A stretch of 23,817 bases of DNA from JAHBVH01 sp034437715 (GCA_034437715.1 DAOTTR010000412.1:1-23817); one strand, 5' to 3'. Numbered from the stretch's first letter, positions 14,896 to 23,350 are shown. Notes: generated from the sequence alone by a model not told the origin. Made by a program: numbers and translations.

Positions 14896-16212
14896 ATGTC
14901 TGATATTGTGTTTGACTTGATCGAGCAGGAAACCGTGCGCCAACACGAGATGATTGGGTTGATTCCTTCGGAGAATCATTTTTCCCCGCGGGTGGCGCAG
15001 GTGCTCTCTTCATGCCTCTCCAGCAAATATGCCGAAGGCTATCCTGGTCGCCGTTATTATGAAGGCAACCAGGTTGTCGATCAGATTGAGAACCTGGCGA
15101 TTGATCGCCTGAAAGAACTGTTTGGCGTGCCCTTTGTCAACGTGCAGGCACATTCTGGTTCGCCTGCCAATTCGGTGATTCAGTTTGCCATCCTTGAGCC
15201 GGGCGACACGTTGATGGGGCTACAACTCGGTGCTGGCGGTCATTTGACGCATGGCCATCCCAACGTGACCTTTTCGGGGCGCTACTTCAATTCTGTGCAA
15301 TATGGCTTGGATGCCAACGCGCGCATCGACTTTGACCAGATGCTGGCCCTTGCCAAAGAACACAAGCCCACAGCGATTATTGCGGGCACAACCTCCTATC
15401 CGTTTGTGCTCGACTTTGCCCGTTTCCGCGAGGTGGCCGATGCCGTGGGCGCGTGGCTGGTTGCCGATATTTCGCACATTACGGCCTTGGTCCTCGCCAG
15501 CGAACATCCTTCGCCCGTGCCCTATGCCGACGTCATTATGTCAACTACCCACAAAACTTTCCGCGGCCCACGCGGCGCGATGATTCTGGTCACCGAGCAG
15601 GGTCTGGCGCGCGATGCCAAGCTGGGTACTAAGATCAACGCGGCGGTGATTCCCGGCTTGCAGGGTGGGCCGCATTTGGCTAGCGTGGCTGGGATTGCGA
15701 TTGCTGCTGCCGAAGCGATGCAACCCAATTTCAAAACTTATGCCCAGCAGATTCGCAAGAACGCCGATGGTTTAGCCACAGCTTTGCAGGAAAATGGCTT
15801 GCAGTTGGTGGGCGGCGGCACCGAGAATCATCTGATGGTGGTGGATTTTACGCCCTTTAATGATGGCCTGGGCACGCAGGTTGCCTTTGCGCTCGATGTG
15901 GCTGGCATCTATGCCAATCGCAACGCCATTCCCAACGAACCCGGTTCACCTTTCTACCCCTCTGGTCTGCGTGTTGGCACCCCCTTGGTAACGACGCGCG
16001 GCATGAAAGAGGCCGAAATGGCTCAGATTGGGCAATGGATCGCGGCGGTGACCCATCATGTACAGGGAGCTGCCTTCCCATTGGAAACCAAGGTGCGCAC
16101 GGCGTTTATTAAGCACTTTAAAGAAGAGGCCGTCGTTGATCCCGTACTGTTGCGCATCCGCAGCGAGGTCAAAGCGCTGGCTACCCAGTTCCCACTCTTT
16201 GCCGAGGGTTAA
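14896..16212 (+). CDS. glyA: Serine hydroxymethyltransferase, divergent
   Basis: PLP enzyme that interconverts serine and glycine and charges tetrahydrofolate with one-carbon units. Length 438. Family blocks are clear: KYAEGYPGRRYYEG, GGHLTHGHPNVTFSGRYF, ADISHITALVLASEHPSPVP, STTHKTFRGPRG with the PLP lysine at K220, and GLRVGTPLVTTRGM with the carboxylate-binding Arg. Departures from the common sequence include IPSEN for IASEN, QAHSGSPAN for QPHSGSQAN and YPFVLDF where YPR is usual. The PLP Lys, ring-stacking His and PLP-contacting Asp remain. It is probably a true SHMT of a divergent clade; a related aldolase activity is possible. GGAGA lies 10 bases before the ATG. Confidence 0.88.
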   Translation: MSDIVFDLIEQETVRQHEMIGLIPSENHFSPRVAQVLSSCLSSKYAEGYPGRRYYEGNQVVDQIENLAIDRLKELFGVPFVNVQAHSGSPANSVIQFAILEPGDTLMGLQLGAGGHLTHGHPNVTFSGRYFNSVQYGLDANARIDFDQMLALAKEHKPTAIIAGTTSYPFVLDFARFREVADAVGAWLVADISHITALVLASEHPSPVPYADVIMSTTHKTFRGPRGAMILVTEQGLARDAKLGTKINAAVIPGLQGGPHLASVAGIAIAAAEAMQPNFKTYAQQIRKNADGLATALQENGLQLVGGGTENHLMVVDFTPFNDGLGTQVAFALDVAGIYANRNAIPNEPGSPFYPSGLRVGTPLVTTRGMKEAEMAQIGQWIAAVTHHVQGAAFPLETKVRTAFIKHFKEEAVVDPVLLRIRSEVKALATQFPLFAEG

Positions 16213-16238
16213 CTGCACCGTGGCAAGTTTGTAGACAT

Positions 16239-16272
16239 GCCGTAGGTCACGTTTGTAAATGTGGCCTACGGT
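16239..16272 (+). terminator. Hairpin after glyA, possible terminator
   Basis: CCGTAGGTCAC (16240-16250) pairs with GTGGCCTACGG (16261-16271) with one G-U pair and a 10-nt loop, 28 bases after the glyA stop. No T-run follows, so it may be a terminator of another type or an mRNA 3'-end stabiliser. Confidence 0.4.
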
Positions 16273-16471
16273 GAACCTATTATAACCGATCGTAGCGCGT
16301 GTTCACCCCATCGACCCCTGTTATTCTCCGTTTTACAGGCGTCAAAAATCTCCAAAAAATGATTTTTTATCGACAATTGCAGAATTAATTTGCGTTTGTG
16401 GGTGGTTTGGCGTAAACGTCATTTACGAGTATGATAAGTGTACAGCAAAAGCGTAAAAAGCACACAAAAAG

Positions 16472-16537
16472 CCGCCAAGCGCGAAATCGTCTTGTTCCCT
16501 CAGGGGATTGGGCACAAGACGATTTCGCGCTTGGCGG
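16472..16537. repeat. Perfect 24-bp inverted repeat (strong hairpin), function unknown
   Basis: The arms at 16472-16495 and 16514-16537 are exactly complementary over 24 bases, with an 18-nt loop that has its own CCC-TCA-GGG mini-stem. On the minus strand the stem is followed by CTTTTTGTGTGCTTTTT, which would make it an excellent intrinsic terminator for leftward transcription, yet no minus-strand gene lies upstream of it. It may terminate antisense transcription, be a palindromic element, or form a small structured RNA. Confidence 0.8.
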
Positions 16538-16634
16538 ATCTATACTATGACCACTTCGCCAGGCAACACGGCGTCGAGGGCAGACACTTTATTGCGGAAT
16601 GATTCACAGTATAGGCATGAAAAACACACACACA

Positions 16635-16672
16635 CTGGGTTGATCCTGGGTTGATCCTGGGTTGATCCTGGG
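16635..16672 (+). repeat. 11-bp direct repeats (three and a half copies) upstream of the SARP regulator gene
   Basis: CTGGGTTGATC occurs at 16635-16645, 16646-16656 and 16657-16667, followed by a partial CTGGG at 16668-16672. The array is bracketed by an ACACAC tract before it and a GTGTGT tract after it. One repeat per helical turn is the known layout of SARP operators, and the next gene encodes a SARP-type protein. Confidence 0.85.
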
Positions 16673-16690
16673 CTGCATGTGTGTTCCGTC

Positions 16691-16728
16691 TATGATAGCG
16701 GTCAATCGTTCAGAAATCGTTCAGAAAT
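16691..16728 (+). promoter_or_regulatory. Candidate promoter and second 11-bp repeat pair before the regulator gene
   Basis: TATGAT (16691-16696) is a plausible -10 box without a good -35, as is usual for promoters that need an activator. CGTTCAGAAAT is then repeated twice with 11-bp period (16707-16717 and 16718-16728). The CGTAAA motif also recurs at 16411, 16452, 16742 and 16751. Confidence 0.35.
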
Positions 16729-16764
16729 GTTCTTCGTTTCGCGTAAAAGTCGTAAACATTATTT

Positions 16765-19700
16765 ATGGATGATCGCCTAGAGATCCATTTGTTAGGTGGA
16801 TTGCAAATTCGCCATAACGGTCAGCCGGTAACCGATCTGGTTTCGCGCAAAGCGGAAGCACTGCTTGCCTATCTGGCGTGCAATCAACGCCCCTATCCGC
16901 GCGATGTGCTGGCGGATTTTTTGTGGGCAGAGCGTTCACAAACCGGCGCGGCGGGTAACCTGCGTGTGCTGCTGAATAGTCTGCGTCACACGGTAAAGCC
17001 ATTCGTACTCATCACGCGTCATACCGTTGCCATCAATCCGCAGAGTGAGATGTGGGTCGATACGCTGGTTTTTGAACGGCTGCTTGTTGATTTCTATAAC
17101 AACCGAGCCAAAGGCGCGTTGCCCACCCGGATTGTCGAGCAGATTGAACAGGCCTTGATCCTCTATCGGGGCGATTTTCTGACGGGTTTCTTTATCCGCG
17201 ATGCGCCAGAGTTTGAGGTGTGGGCGCGGATTGAACGTGAGCGCTTGCATATTCTTGCGATCAATGCCGTGCAAGTGCTGGCGTTGCATTATCTGACCAC
17301 GCGCCACTATGCGCTCGGCATTAATGCAGTTGAACGTTGGCTGCATTGGGACGTACTCAACGAAGAGGCACACCGCACCTTGATGTTGCTCTTGGCACAG
17401 GATGGGCATCGTGCTGCCGCTTTACAACATTATGAACGGATTGTGGCGCTCTTTCGGCATGAATTGAGCGCTGATCCTTCGCCCGCAACCGAAGCACTCT
17501 ATCACCAGATTCTGGATGATGCGATTCCCCCCGTCTCGCGCGATCCAGTTGTGCTCAACATCCCATTACCGACCAGCATTCCCAATAACCTGGAGGCGGC
17601 ATTGTCGCCCATCATCGGGCGCGAACGGGAGTTGGCACAAATCCGCGAACGCTTACAGCAGCCGACGTGTCGCCTGCTCACGCTGGTGGGCATTGGTGGG
17701 GTTGGCAAAACAAGACTCGCGCTGGAAGCTGCTTTGCATTTGACGCAACTGGACGCGGGCCAATCGCTCTTTGCCGATGGCATTTTTTGGGTGCGTCTGG
17801 AATATGCCGAAACCGATGCGCTGCTCTTGTCCGCAATTGCCGGAGCGGTGCAATATTCGTTTCAGGGCGTTGCCGAGCCCGCCAAACAATTGCTCGAATT
17901 TTTGCGCCATCGCCGGCTCTTATTGGTATTGGACAATGTAGAGCATTTAGCCAGCCAGGGTGACTTACTCTTGCGGATTCTGCAATCGGCACCAGGTGTC
18001 AAACTATTGGTGACTTCGCGCGAGTGGCTCAATTTTCAGGGCGAATGGCTGGTTGAGGTGAATGGTCTGCCCTATCCCCTCACCTTTGATCAAGAGACCT
18101 GGCGCAGCTATCCGGCCGCTCAGTTATTTGTCCAATGTGCAACGGCCATGGTGGCGGACTTTGACGCCCAGGCACAAGAGACCGCGATTATCCAGATCTG
18201 TGGCATCATGGAAGGGTTGCCTTTGGGGATTCAACTGGCGGCGGCTTCTGTGCGTACCTTTACCTGCCAGCAAATTGTGGCGGCGATCCAGCGTAATTTA
18301 GATTTTCTCTCCTCCACCATGCGCAATCTGCCATTGCGCCATCGTAGCCTGCGTGCGATCTTCGAACATTCTTGGCTTTTGCTTTCGGCTGCGGAAAAAG
18401 ATGCCTTTCAACGACTTGCCATCTTTAAAGGCACTTTTACGGCCGCTGCCGCTGCCGAGGTCGCCCAGGTCTCCATTCCTGTTTTGCGGAACCTGATCGA
18501 CAAATCACTGGTGCATATGCCGGCGGGCGAGGAGACTCCCACGCTGCATGTGGACGAGTTACGGTATTGGATGCACCCTGTGTTGCATCAGTATGCGGCT
18601 GAAAAACTGGCCGCATCGCCGGATGCCAATGGAGAAGTGGCGGACCGTCATGCGCGCTATTATTGCCAACTGGTTGCCGATCAGGCTTCCTTGTTGCCTA
18701 CAGCGCAGGCTGCCCAGGCGCTTGCCCTGATTGATCTGGAAATTGAGAATGTACGCAAGGGCTGGCAAACGGCGGTCATGTTGCGCTTATTGCCTATCCT
18801 GCGCCTGTACTTACCTGGCCTTGTCCAATATTACCGGCTGCGTGGGCTTTTTCAGGAAGGGCAGGCCCTGGTCGCTACGGCCCTCAATACCCTGGTGGGG
18901 TATACCGACGATCCCTTGCTGCTTGGGCATCTCTTTGCCTATCAGGCCGCGTTGCTCAACGATTCGGGTCATTATGCAGAGGCAATTGTGGCTGCTACCT
19001 CTGCCGTAAGCCTACCTGAAGAGGGCCAAGACGCGATTGGCAAAGCATTAAGCTATCTACAGTGGGGCATTGCCCTCTATCTTCAGGCAGACTATGCGGC
19101 TTCGGATCAAAAACTGATAGAAGCTTTGCAGATTGCAACTGAAGCGAAGGCAACCCAGATTCAGGCCGATGCGCACCTGTCGATTGCACGCAATCGCTTT
19201 TATCAAGGCAATTATGCAGAGGGAAAACTCCGGCATGAACAAGCGATTACGCTCTACCGCGCCAATAGTGATCTAGTCAACGAACTAGCGGCTTATAACA
19301 GCTTGGCGCGCCTCTCCTTGTTTGCCGGCGATTATGCCAAAGCTCAACTTTATTACGAGCGGTGTCTGCACGAGTATCGCCTGATTGGCAATCGCCCGGC
19401 GATTGGGCTCACCCTGAACAATTTGGGGGCATTGGCCAATCAATTGGGCAATTATCCAGCCGCGCAGCACTATTTTGAAGAATCGCTGCTGTTGCGGCGC
19501 ATGGTCGGTGGCCGCCAATCCGAGGCGCTGATTTTAGCCAATCTCGCACTGACCTGTCATCAATCGTATGATAATGAGAAAGCAGTCGAGTATGGCCAGC
19601 AGGCCGTAAAACTCAGTATTGAACTGGGGGAGCGCGATACAGAGGCCTATGCGCGCCTGTGCCTAGGCCATGCTTTGGCCGCGCTTGGCCACTGGGATGA

Positions 19701-20079
19701 AGCTGGCACCGCTTATCAGCGTTGCCTGTTGGGGCGGCGTCAGGCGGGGCAGCAGACACAAGCATTAGAACCGTTGGCTGGGCTGGCACAGATTGCGCTG
19801 TTGCGCGGCACCCTTGCGCAAGCCAAGGCCTATATCGATGAGATCACGCCTCATCTTGGGCCGCAAACCTATGCTGGCATTGTCGAGCTGATTCGGGTCT
19901 ATCTTACCTGTTATCGCGTCTTGACTGCGTTGCAAGATGTGCGGGCGGCAACCATTTTGACCCTGGGGTATACCATCCTACAAGAGCGCGCCGCCAAAAT
20001 CAACGATGAACAATTGCGCGGTTCCTATCTCAAAATTACGGCTCATGCGGAACTCAGCTTGGCCTATGGGCAACGGTGA
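16765..20079 (+). CDS. SARP/AfsR-like regulator: BTAD, NB-ARC ATPase and TPR repeats
   Basis: A 1104-residue regulator of the AfsR type. Residues 1-100 form the OmpR-like winged helix (LLGGLQIRHNGQPV, RKAEALLAYLACN, NLRVLLNSLR). Residues 101-250 form the bacterial transcriptional activator domain (RGDFLTGF, ALQHYERIVALFRHELSADP). A STAND ATPase follows, with FxGRE-like SPIIGRERELAQI, Walker A VGIGGVGKTRLALE (309-316) and Walker B RLLLVLDNVEHL (385-391). LLVTSREWL and GLPLGIQLAA follow. From about residue 640 to the end are TPR repeats (for example AQLYYERCLHEYR and AAQHYFEESLLLRR) that presumably sense a ligand or partner. No Shine-Dalgarno sequence precedes the ATG. Phased 11-bp repeats upstream suggest autoregulation. 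It is convergent with the Nudix-like gene, 7 bases apart. Confidence 0.93.
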   Translation: MDDRLEIHLLGGLQIRHNGQPVTDLVSRKAEALLAYLACNQRPYPRDVLADFLWAERSQTGAAGNLRVLLNSLRHTVKPFVLITRHTVAINPQSEMWVDTLVFERLLVDFYNNRAKGALPTRIVEQIEQALILYRGDFLTGFFIRDAPEFEVWARIERERLHILAINAVQVLALHYLTTRHYALGINAVERWLHWDVLNEEAHRTLMLLLAQDGHRAAALQHYERIVALFRHELSADPSPATEALYHQILDDAIPPVSRDPVVLNIPLPTSIPNNLEAALSPIIGRERELAQIRERLQQPTCRLLTLVGIGGVGKTRLALEAALHLTQLDAGQSLFADGIFWVRLEYAETDALLLSAIAGAVQYSFQGVAEPAKQLLEFLRHRRLLLVLDNVEHLASQGDLLLRILQSAPGVKLLVTSREWLNFQGEWLVEVNGLPYPLTFDQETWRSYPAAQLFVQCATAMVADFDAQAQETAIIQICGIMEGLPLGIQLAAASVRTFTCQQIVAAIQRNLDFLSSTMRNLPLRHRSLRAIFEHSWLLLSAAEKDAFQRLAIFKGTFTAAAAAEVAQVSIPVLRNLIDKSLVHMPAGEETPTLHVDELRYWMHPVLHQYAAEKLAASPDANGEVADRHARYYCQLVADQASLLPTAQAAQALALIDLEIENVRKGWQTAVMLRLLPILRLYLPGLVQYYRLRGLFQEGQALVATALNTLVGYTDDPLLLGHLFAYQAALLNDSGHYAEAIVAATSAVSLPEEGQDAIGKALSYLQWGIALYLQADYAASDQKLIEALQIATEAKATQIQADAHLSIARNRFYQGNYAEGKLRHEQAITLYRANSDLVNELAAYNSLARLSLFAGDYAKAQLYYERCLHEYRLIGNRPAIGLTLNNLGALANQLGNYPAAQHYFEESLLLRRMVGGRQSEALILANLALTCHQSYDNEKAVEYGQQAVKLSIELGERDTEAYARLCLGHALAALGHWDEAGTAYQRCLLGRRQAGQQTQALEPLAGLAQIALLRGTLAQAKAYIDEITPHLGPQTYAGIVELIRVYLTCYRVLTALQDVRAATILTLGYTILQERAAKINDEQLRGSYLKITAHAELSLAYGQR

Positions 20080-20086
20080 CTGGGAA

Positions 20087-20677
20087 TTAAATCGCGGACT
20101 GCGCGATTACCCGCGCGGGCGGGTATGCTTGCCAATGCCATTCGTGCGCAACAACTGGATCGCCGTGGGCATGGGCGGCGTTGCGGGTGGTAAATGCGGT
20201 CGTGGGTAGGTGGTGAACCTGGGCTGTCACCCGATAAAAGGTGAATTCTGTCGCCAACCCAGGATAGGAAGCAGATTCTATATATTCCTGGCGCTCGCCA
20301 ATCGATTGCGTCGGCTCGATGCGAATCGCGCTGACTTCAACCCCCAACTCTTCGATCAAACAGCGGCGCGCGGCGGTAAACGGATCTTCCGTTGGGTGCA
20401 TTTTTTCCGAAGGGGGCCGATTGCGATGGCGTACTTGGCCCGTTACCAAGGTCTGCGCGGCCTCGATCAACTGGCGGTTGCTATCGTCCAACACCAGCAA
20501 TTCCACGACACGCACACGGCGCAATGGGGCTTCGTCATAGAACGTCGATTCAGCATGTTGGACTTCTTGCCATAAGTCGGCCACCGACTTGGCTGCGCCC
20601 TGGCCCCAACTTGCTGTGTTGATGCCCTGCGCTTGCAGCCAACTTGCCAAAGCGTGGGGTGTTTCAAAAATTCGCAT
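20087..20677 (-). CDS. Nudix-like protein with a degenerate Nudix box
   Basis: A 196-residue protein. AARRCLIEELGVEVSAI (residues 102-118) matches the helix of the Nudix box (RExxEExGU), but the first Glu of the signature is Cys (RRC instead of RRE) and the upstream G-x5-E part is not clear (HPTEDPFTAA). The remaining EE pair could still bind a metal. C-terminal EWHWQAYPPARVI also fits a Nudix fold. Catalysis is therefore doubtful; a binding role is possible. It lies 14 bases after the dinB-like gene on the same strand, so the two form an operon. No clear ribosome site precedes its ATG. Confidence 0.6.
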   Translation of the reverse strand: MRIFETPHALASWLQAQGINTASWGQGAAKSVADLWQEVQHAESTFYDEAPLRRVRVVELLVLDDSNRQLIEAAQTLVTGQVRHRNRPPSEKMHPTEDPFTAARRCLIEELGVEVSAIRIEPTQSIGERQEYIESASYPGLATEFTFYRVTAQVHHLPTTAFTTRNAAHAHGDPVVAHEWHWQAYPPARVIAQSAI

Positions 20678-20691
20678 AGAGGGATTGTCGC

Positions 20692-21636
20692 TTACTCACC
20701 GGCACGGAAGTGCCAAATATCCTCGGCGTGGCGCGCCTCGTGCAGCGCGAAACGGTAGAAGAAGGCCGCGAGCGAACTTTCCTCGCGGCCATTATACTTG
20801 CTGACAGTGCGCAGTTGCGCATCGCTGGCCCGATCAAACGCGCGCAAGATGCGCCGGTGATGGGTCATCAGGCCATCGCAAATGTCGATCATGTTGCGGT
20901 CGGCGCGCGCCGCCATCAAGCGTCGATTGATGGCATCAATGCCGTCAACCCCTTGCCAGGCTTCAATTTTGGCTGGCGCAACTTCTGGCCAGCCCGTGAG
21001 GACAATATATTCAAATTCGTTCCAACTGAGGACATGGGCCAACACATCGCGAATCGACCAAATGCCACAGACTGGGGTTGCCAATAGGGTGGCTTCGGTC
21101 AACCCGCTGAGGCCATCCATGAGGTTGTTGTGCTGGTGGCCGAGAAACGCACGCAACGCGGCACGCGACCAGCGTTGCATGGAGCCGACATAGGCCGTCA
21201 ACTCCTGGGTATGCAGTTGCGTATGGCGCACCATGTGTGCTAATAACGTCGATAGCGATAGCGTGTCTGCGCCTTCGGGATATTCCTGGGCAACGGCTGC
21301 GCCATCCAGCGACCGGGCAAAGGCAATCAACGCCTGGCGCGCGGCATCCGCCGCGGCGACAACTTCCTCCCAAGGACGCGCTTCATCCGCTACGACGCGT
21401 TCATCATTATCCAAGGGTGGGCGCGGAAATCCAGCTTGGGCAGAAGTGCCGTTGCGCGCGGCTTCCATGCGCCGCCACTGATAGTCATCCCAAAAGGCGA
21501 TATGGGCCAGCAACCCTTTGGGCGTCCAGCCACCTGCCAGGCGACTCGTCTCTACCTCGTGCGCGTCGAGCAAAGCAAAGTTGCGCCAGAGGCGATCATA
21601 GCTCGTTTGCAGTTGATCGGCGACATCGTTGTTCAT
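20692..21636 (-). CDS. Tandem DinB-domain protein
   Basis: A 314-residue protein with two DinB/YfiT-like four-helix domains. In the first, His ligands appear in LLAHIAFWDD and MVRHTQLHTQE; in the second, in VLAHVLSWNEFEY and LHEARHAEDI. This is the metal-binding pattern of the superfamily, which includes thiol-dependent (mycothiol or bacillithiol) S-transferases and DNA-damage-induced proteins. The frame extends 35 codons further to an ATG at 21741, but that stretch is the inverted-repeat element at 21658-21831, so the MNNDVADQ start at 21636 is preferred. No strong Shine-Dalgarno sequence precedes it. The reaction is unknown. Confidence 0.82.
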   Translation of the reverse strand: MNNDVADQLQTSYDRLWRNFALLDAHEVETSRLAGGWTPKGLLAHIAFWDDYQWRRMEAARNGTSAQAGFPRPPLDNDERVVADEARPWEEVVAAADAARQALIAFARSLDGAAVAQEYPEGADTLSLSTLLAHMVRHTQLHTQELTAYVGSMQRWSRAALRAFLGHQHNNLMDGLSGLTEATLLATPVCGIWSIRDVLAHVLSWNEFEYIVLTGWPEVAPAKIEAWQGVDGIDAINRRLMAARADRNMIDICDGLMTHHRRILRAFDRASDAQLRTVSKYNGREESSLAAFFYRFALHEARHAEDIWHFRAGE

Positions 21637-21651
21637 GGGTTGTTCACGAAT

Positions 21652-21837
21652 TTCTCTAGTAACGATTACGCCAACATTAAATTTCAACACCTGCTGCTCT
21701 GAATTTATGCAGAGCCTGGGATAGAAAACGTGTTTAAACACGTTTCTCGTCGCAGGTGTTGAATGAATTCAACACGAATTTAACGTTGGCGTACGATTCA
21801 GGCCAATCACGTTCCCGGCTGAATCGTTACTTTCTCT
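21652..21837. mobile_element. MITE with TIR AGTAACGATT and 6-bp target duplication TTCTCT
   Basis: AGTAACGATT (21658-21667) is inverted at 21822-21831, and TTCTCT flanks both ends (21652-21657 and 21832-21837). Inside are more inverted pairs: a 17-base pair at 21667-21683 and 21777-21793 (one mismatch), and CAACACCTGC (21685-21694) with 21752-21761. A perfect 20-bp palindrome (AAACGTGTTT and its complement, about 21726-21745) and GTGTTGAAT with ATTCAACAC (21756-21764, 21767-21775) also occur. There is no gene. It sits 15 bases upstream of the dinB-like start. Confidence 0.8.
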
Positions 21838-21841
21838 ATTT

Positions 21842-21870
21842 TTGATAACAATTGCTGGGCATAGCATAAT
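21842..21870 (+). promoter_or_regulatory. Candidate promoter for the solute-binding protein gene
   Basis: TTGATA (21842-21847) and CATAAT (21865-21870) are 17 bases apart, beginning just after the MITE's right target duplication. The leader would be about 140 nt. Confidence 0.4.
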
Positions 21871-22019
21871 CGACCAACCCCAAAAGTTCAAATTCCCAAA
21901 GCGTATGTCTTGCGGTATAGTGGGAAGGATTGCTGGTTCCGCACGCTCTGGATGAGAACCCCGCGCCCAGTGGGCAACCGGATGATCTGCGTCCAAAACT
22001 GTACAGTATAGGAGAACTT

Positions 22020-23345
22020 ATGCACCTAGTACCCAAGGTATCCAAGTGGCCGACGCGCCTCTGTTTTTTGGTTATGCTGCTTTTGTCAACCCAGTGTGGC
22101 GGCGCGGCGACGCCAACCCCGATTGCGCGCGAACCTGTCACCCTTACTATCGTTTCGACGGACATGGGCAGTGCCTGGGAAGCGGCGGCGGACCAAACAA
22201 TCGCGCAATTTCAGACCAATGAACCCAATATTAGCTTCACCCGCCAAACCTTTAGTCAAGCACCCGAAAGCTATCTCGCCCAATCGCCACCGCCCGATAT
22301 TCTGTTGAGCGGGGCCTATGCCTTTCTCACCCAAGCCGCCCAACAGAATCAGGTACTAGACCTGACCGAGCTTTGGACGGAGACGGGCCTGGGCGAGGCT
22401 TTTCCTACGGGCTTGCAAACGTTGAGCGCCTATGAAGGCAAGCAATATTATCTGCCGATTGGCTACGCCTGGAGCGCTATCTACTATAATCGCGCCCTTT
22501 TTGCCCAATACGATCTGCAACCGCCGCGCACCTGGGATGAATTCATGGTCGTGTGTGACACTTTGCTGATAAACGGTGAAACACCGCTTTCGCTGGCGGG
22601 CCAGGATACGTGGCTGACCATGATGTGGTTTGACTATCTGAACATGCGCCTCAATGGGGCCGACTTTCATCGGGCGTTGGTACAAGGGCAAATTCCCTAT
22701 ACGGATAGCCGCGTGCGCACGGCGGTAGAACTTTGGAGCCAACTGCTGGGCAATGGCTATGTGGTGGCGCGACCCGAAAGCGTGGATATTTTCCGCAGCC
22801 TCACGGCGCTCGTGCGCGATGATGGGGGCTTGATGGATGGGCAGAAAGCAGCCATGACCTTGGTCAGTCCCTTTTGGATGACGGCCCTGCCTGACAAATT
22901 TCATGCGGAACTCGACTTTTTTCGCTTCCCCACCATTGATCCAGCCACCGCGCCCGCCGAAGTGGTGATGACCCTCGGCTACATGGCACCCAATACGGGT
23001 GCCCATCTGCCCGAAACGCTCGCCTACCTCGCCTATCTGGGCTCCAAAGAGGGCCAGACGATCATGGCCCAACACCTGGGCAAGGGCGCGACATGGGCCC
23101 CTGCCCGCAATGATATTGATCCCGCACTGCTTTCGGCCACCGTACAACAAGGCCGCGCGCTTGTGGGTGACGCGCCAGATTTTGTTGCGCCCTATGTGCT
23201 CAGTTTGCCCACCACCATGTGGCCGCTAATCGATCCGGCGCTCGGTAGTTTCTTGCGCAACCCGGATCAAATTGATGAATTTTTGAACACATTGGAAGCT
23301 GCACGGCAGCAGGCGTTGGATGCTGGCTGGCTGCGCGCGTCATAA
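22020..23345 (+). CDS. ABC-type sugar solute-binding lipoprotein
   Basis: A 441-residue extracellular solute-binding protein of family 1, which delivers sugars or oligosaccharides to an ABC importer. The N-terminus has a hydrophobic signal (LCFLVMLLLSTQC) with a probable lipid-modified Cys at residue 26. The lipobox is unusual, with Gln at -1. Family blocks include YLPIGYAWSAIYYNRALFAQ, DLQPPRTWDEFMVVCD, GQDTWLTMMWFDYLN, AMTLVSPFWMTALP and GSKEGQTIMAQHLG. The ATG at 22020 is chosen because GGAGA lies 5 bases upstream and the signal peptide begins there; the frame stays open to 21930. No permease or ATPase gene lies in the window, so it is an orphan here. Confidence 0.88.
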   Translation: MHLVPKVSKWPTRLCFLVMLLLSTQCGGAATPTPIAREPVTLTIVSTDMGSAWEAAADQTIAQFQTNEPNISFTRQTFSQAPESYLAQSPPPDILLSGAYAFLTQAAQQNQVLDLTELWTETGLGEAFPTGLQTLSAYEGKQYYLPIGYAWSAIYYNRALFAQYDLQPPRTWDEFMVVCDTLLINGETPLSLAGQDTWLTMMWFDYLNMRLNGADFHRALVQGQIPYTDSRVRTAVELWSQLLGNGYVVARPESVDIFRSLTALVRDDGGLMDGQKAAMTLVSPFWMTALPDKFHAELDFFRFPTIDPATAPAEVVMTLGYMAPNTGAHLPETLAYLAYLGSKEGQTIMAQHLGKGATWAPARNDIDPALLSATVQQGRALVGDAPDFVAPYVLSLPTTMWPLIDPALGSFLRNPDQIDEFLNTLEAARQQALDAGWLRAS

Positions 23346-23350
23346 AAACA

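Noticed and set aside
16621..16680. CRISPR-like short tandem repeats
   Set aside because: Copies are directly adjacent with no spacers and only 11 bp long, so this is not a CRISPR array.
20692..21741. Longer dinB-like gene starting at 21741
   Set aside because: The extra 35 codons are the inverted-repeat element at 21658-21831 and its flank, so the start at 21636 fits the domain boundary.
21930..22019. Upstream extension of the solute-binding protein
   Set aside because: It would place 30 hydrophilic residues before the signal peptide. The ATG at 22020 has a proper ribosome site.
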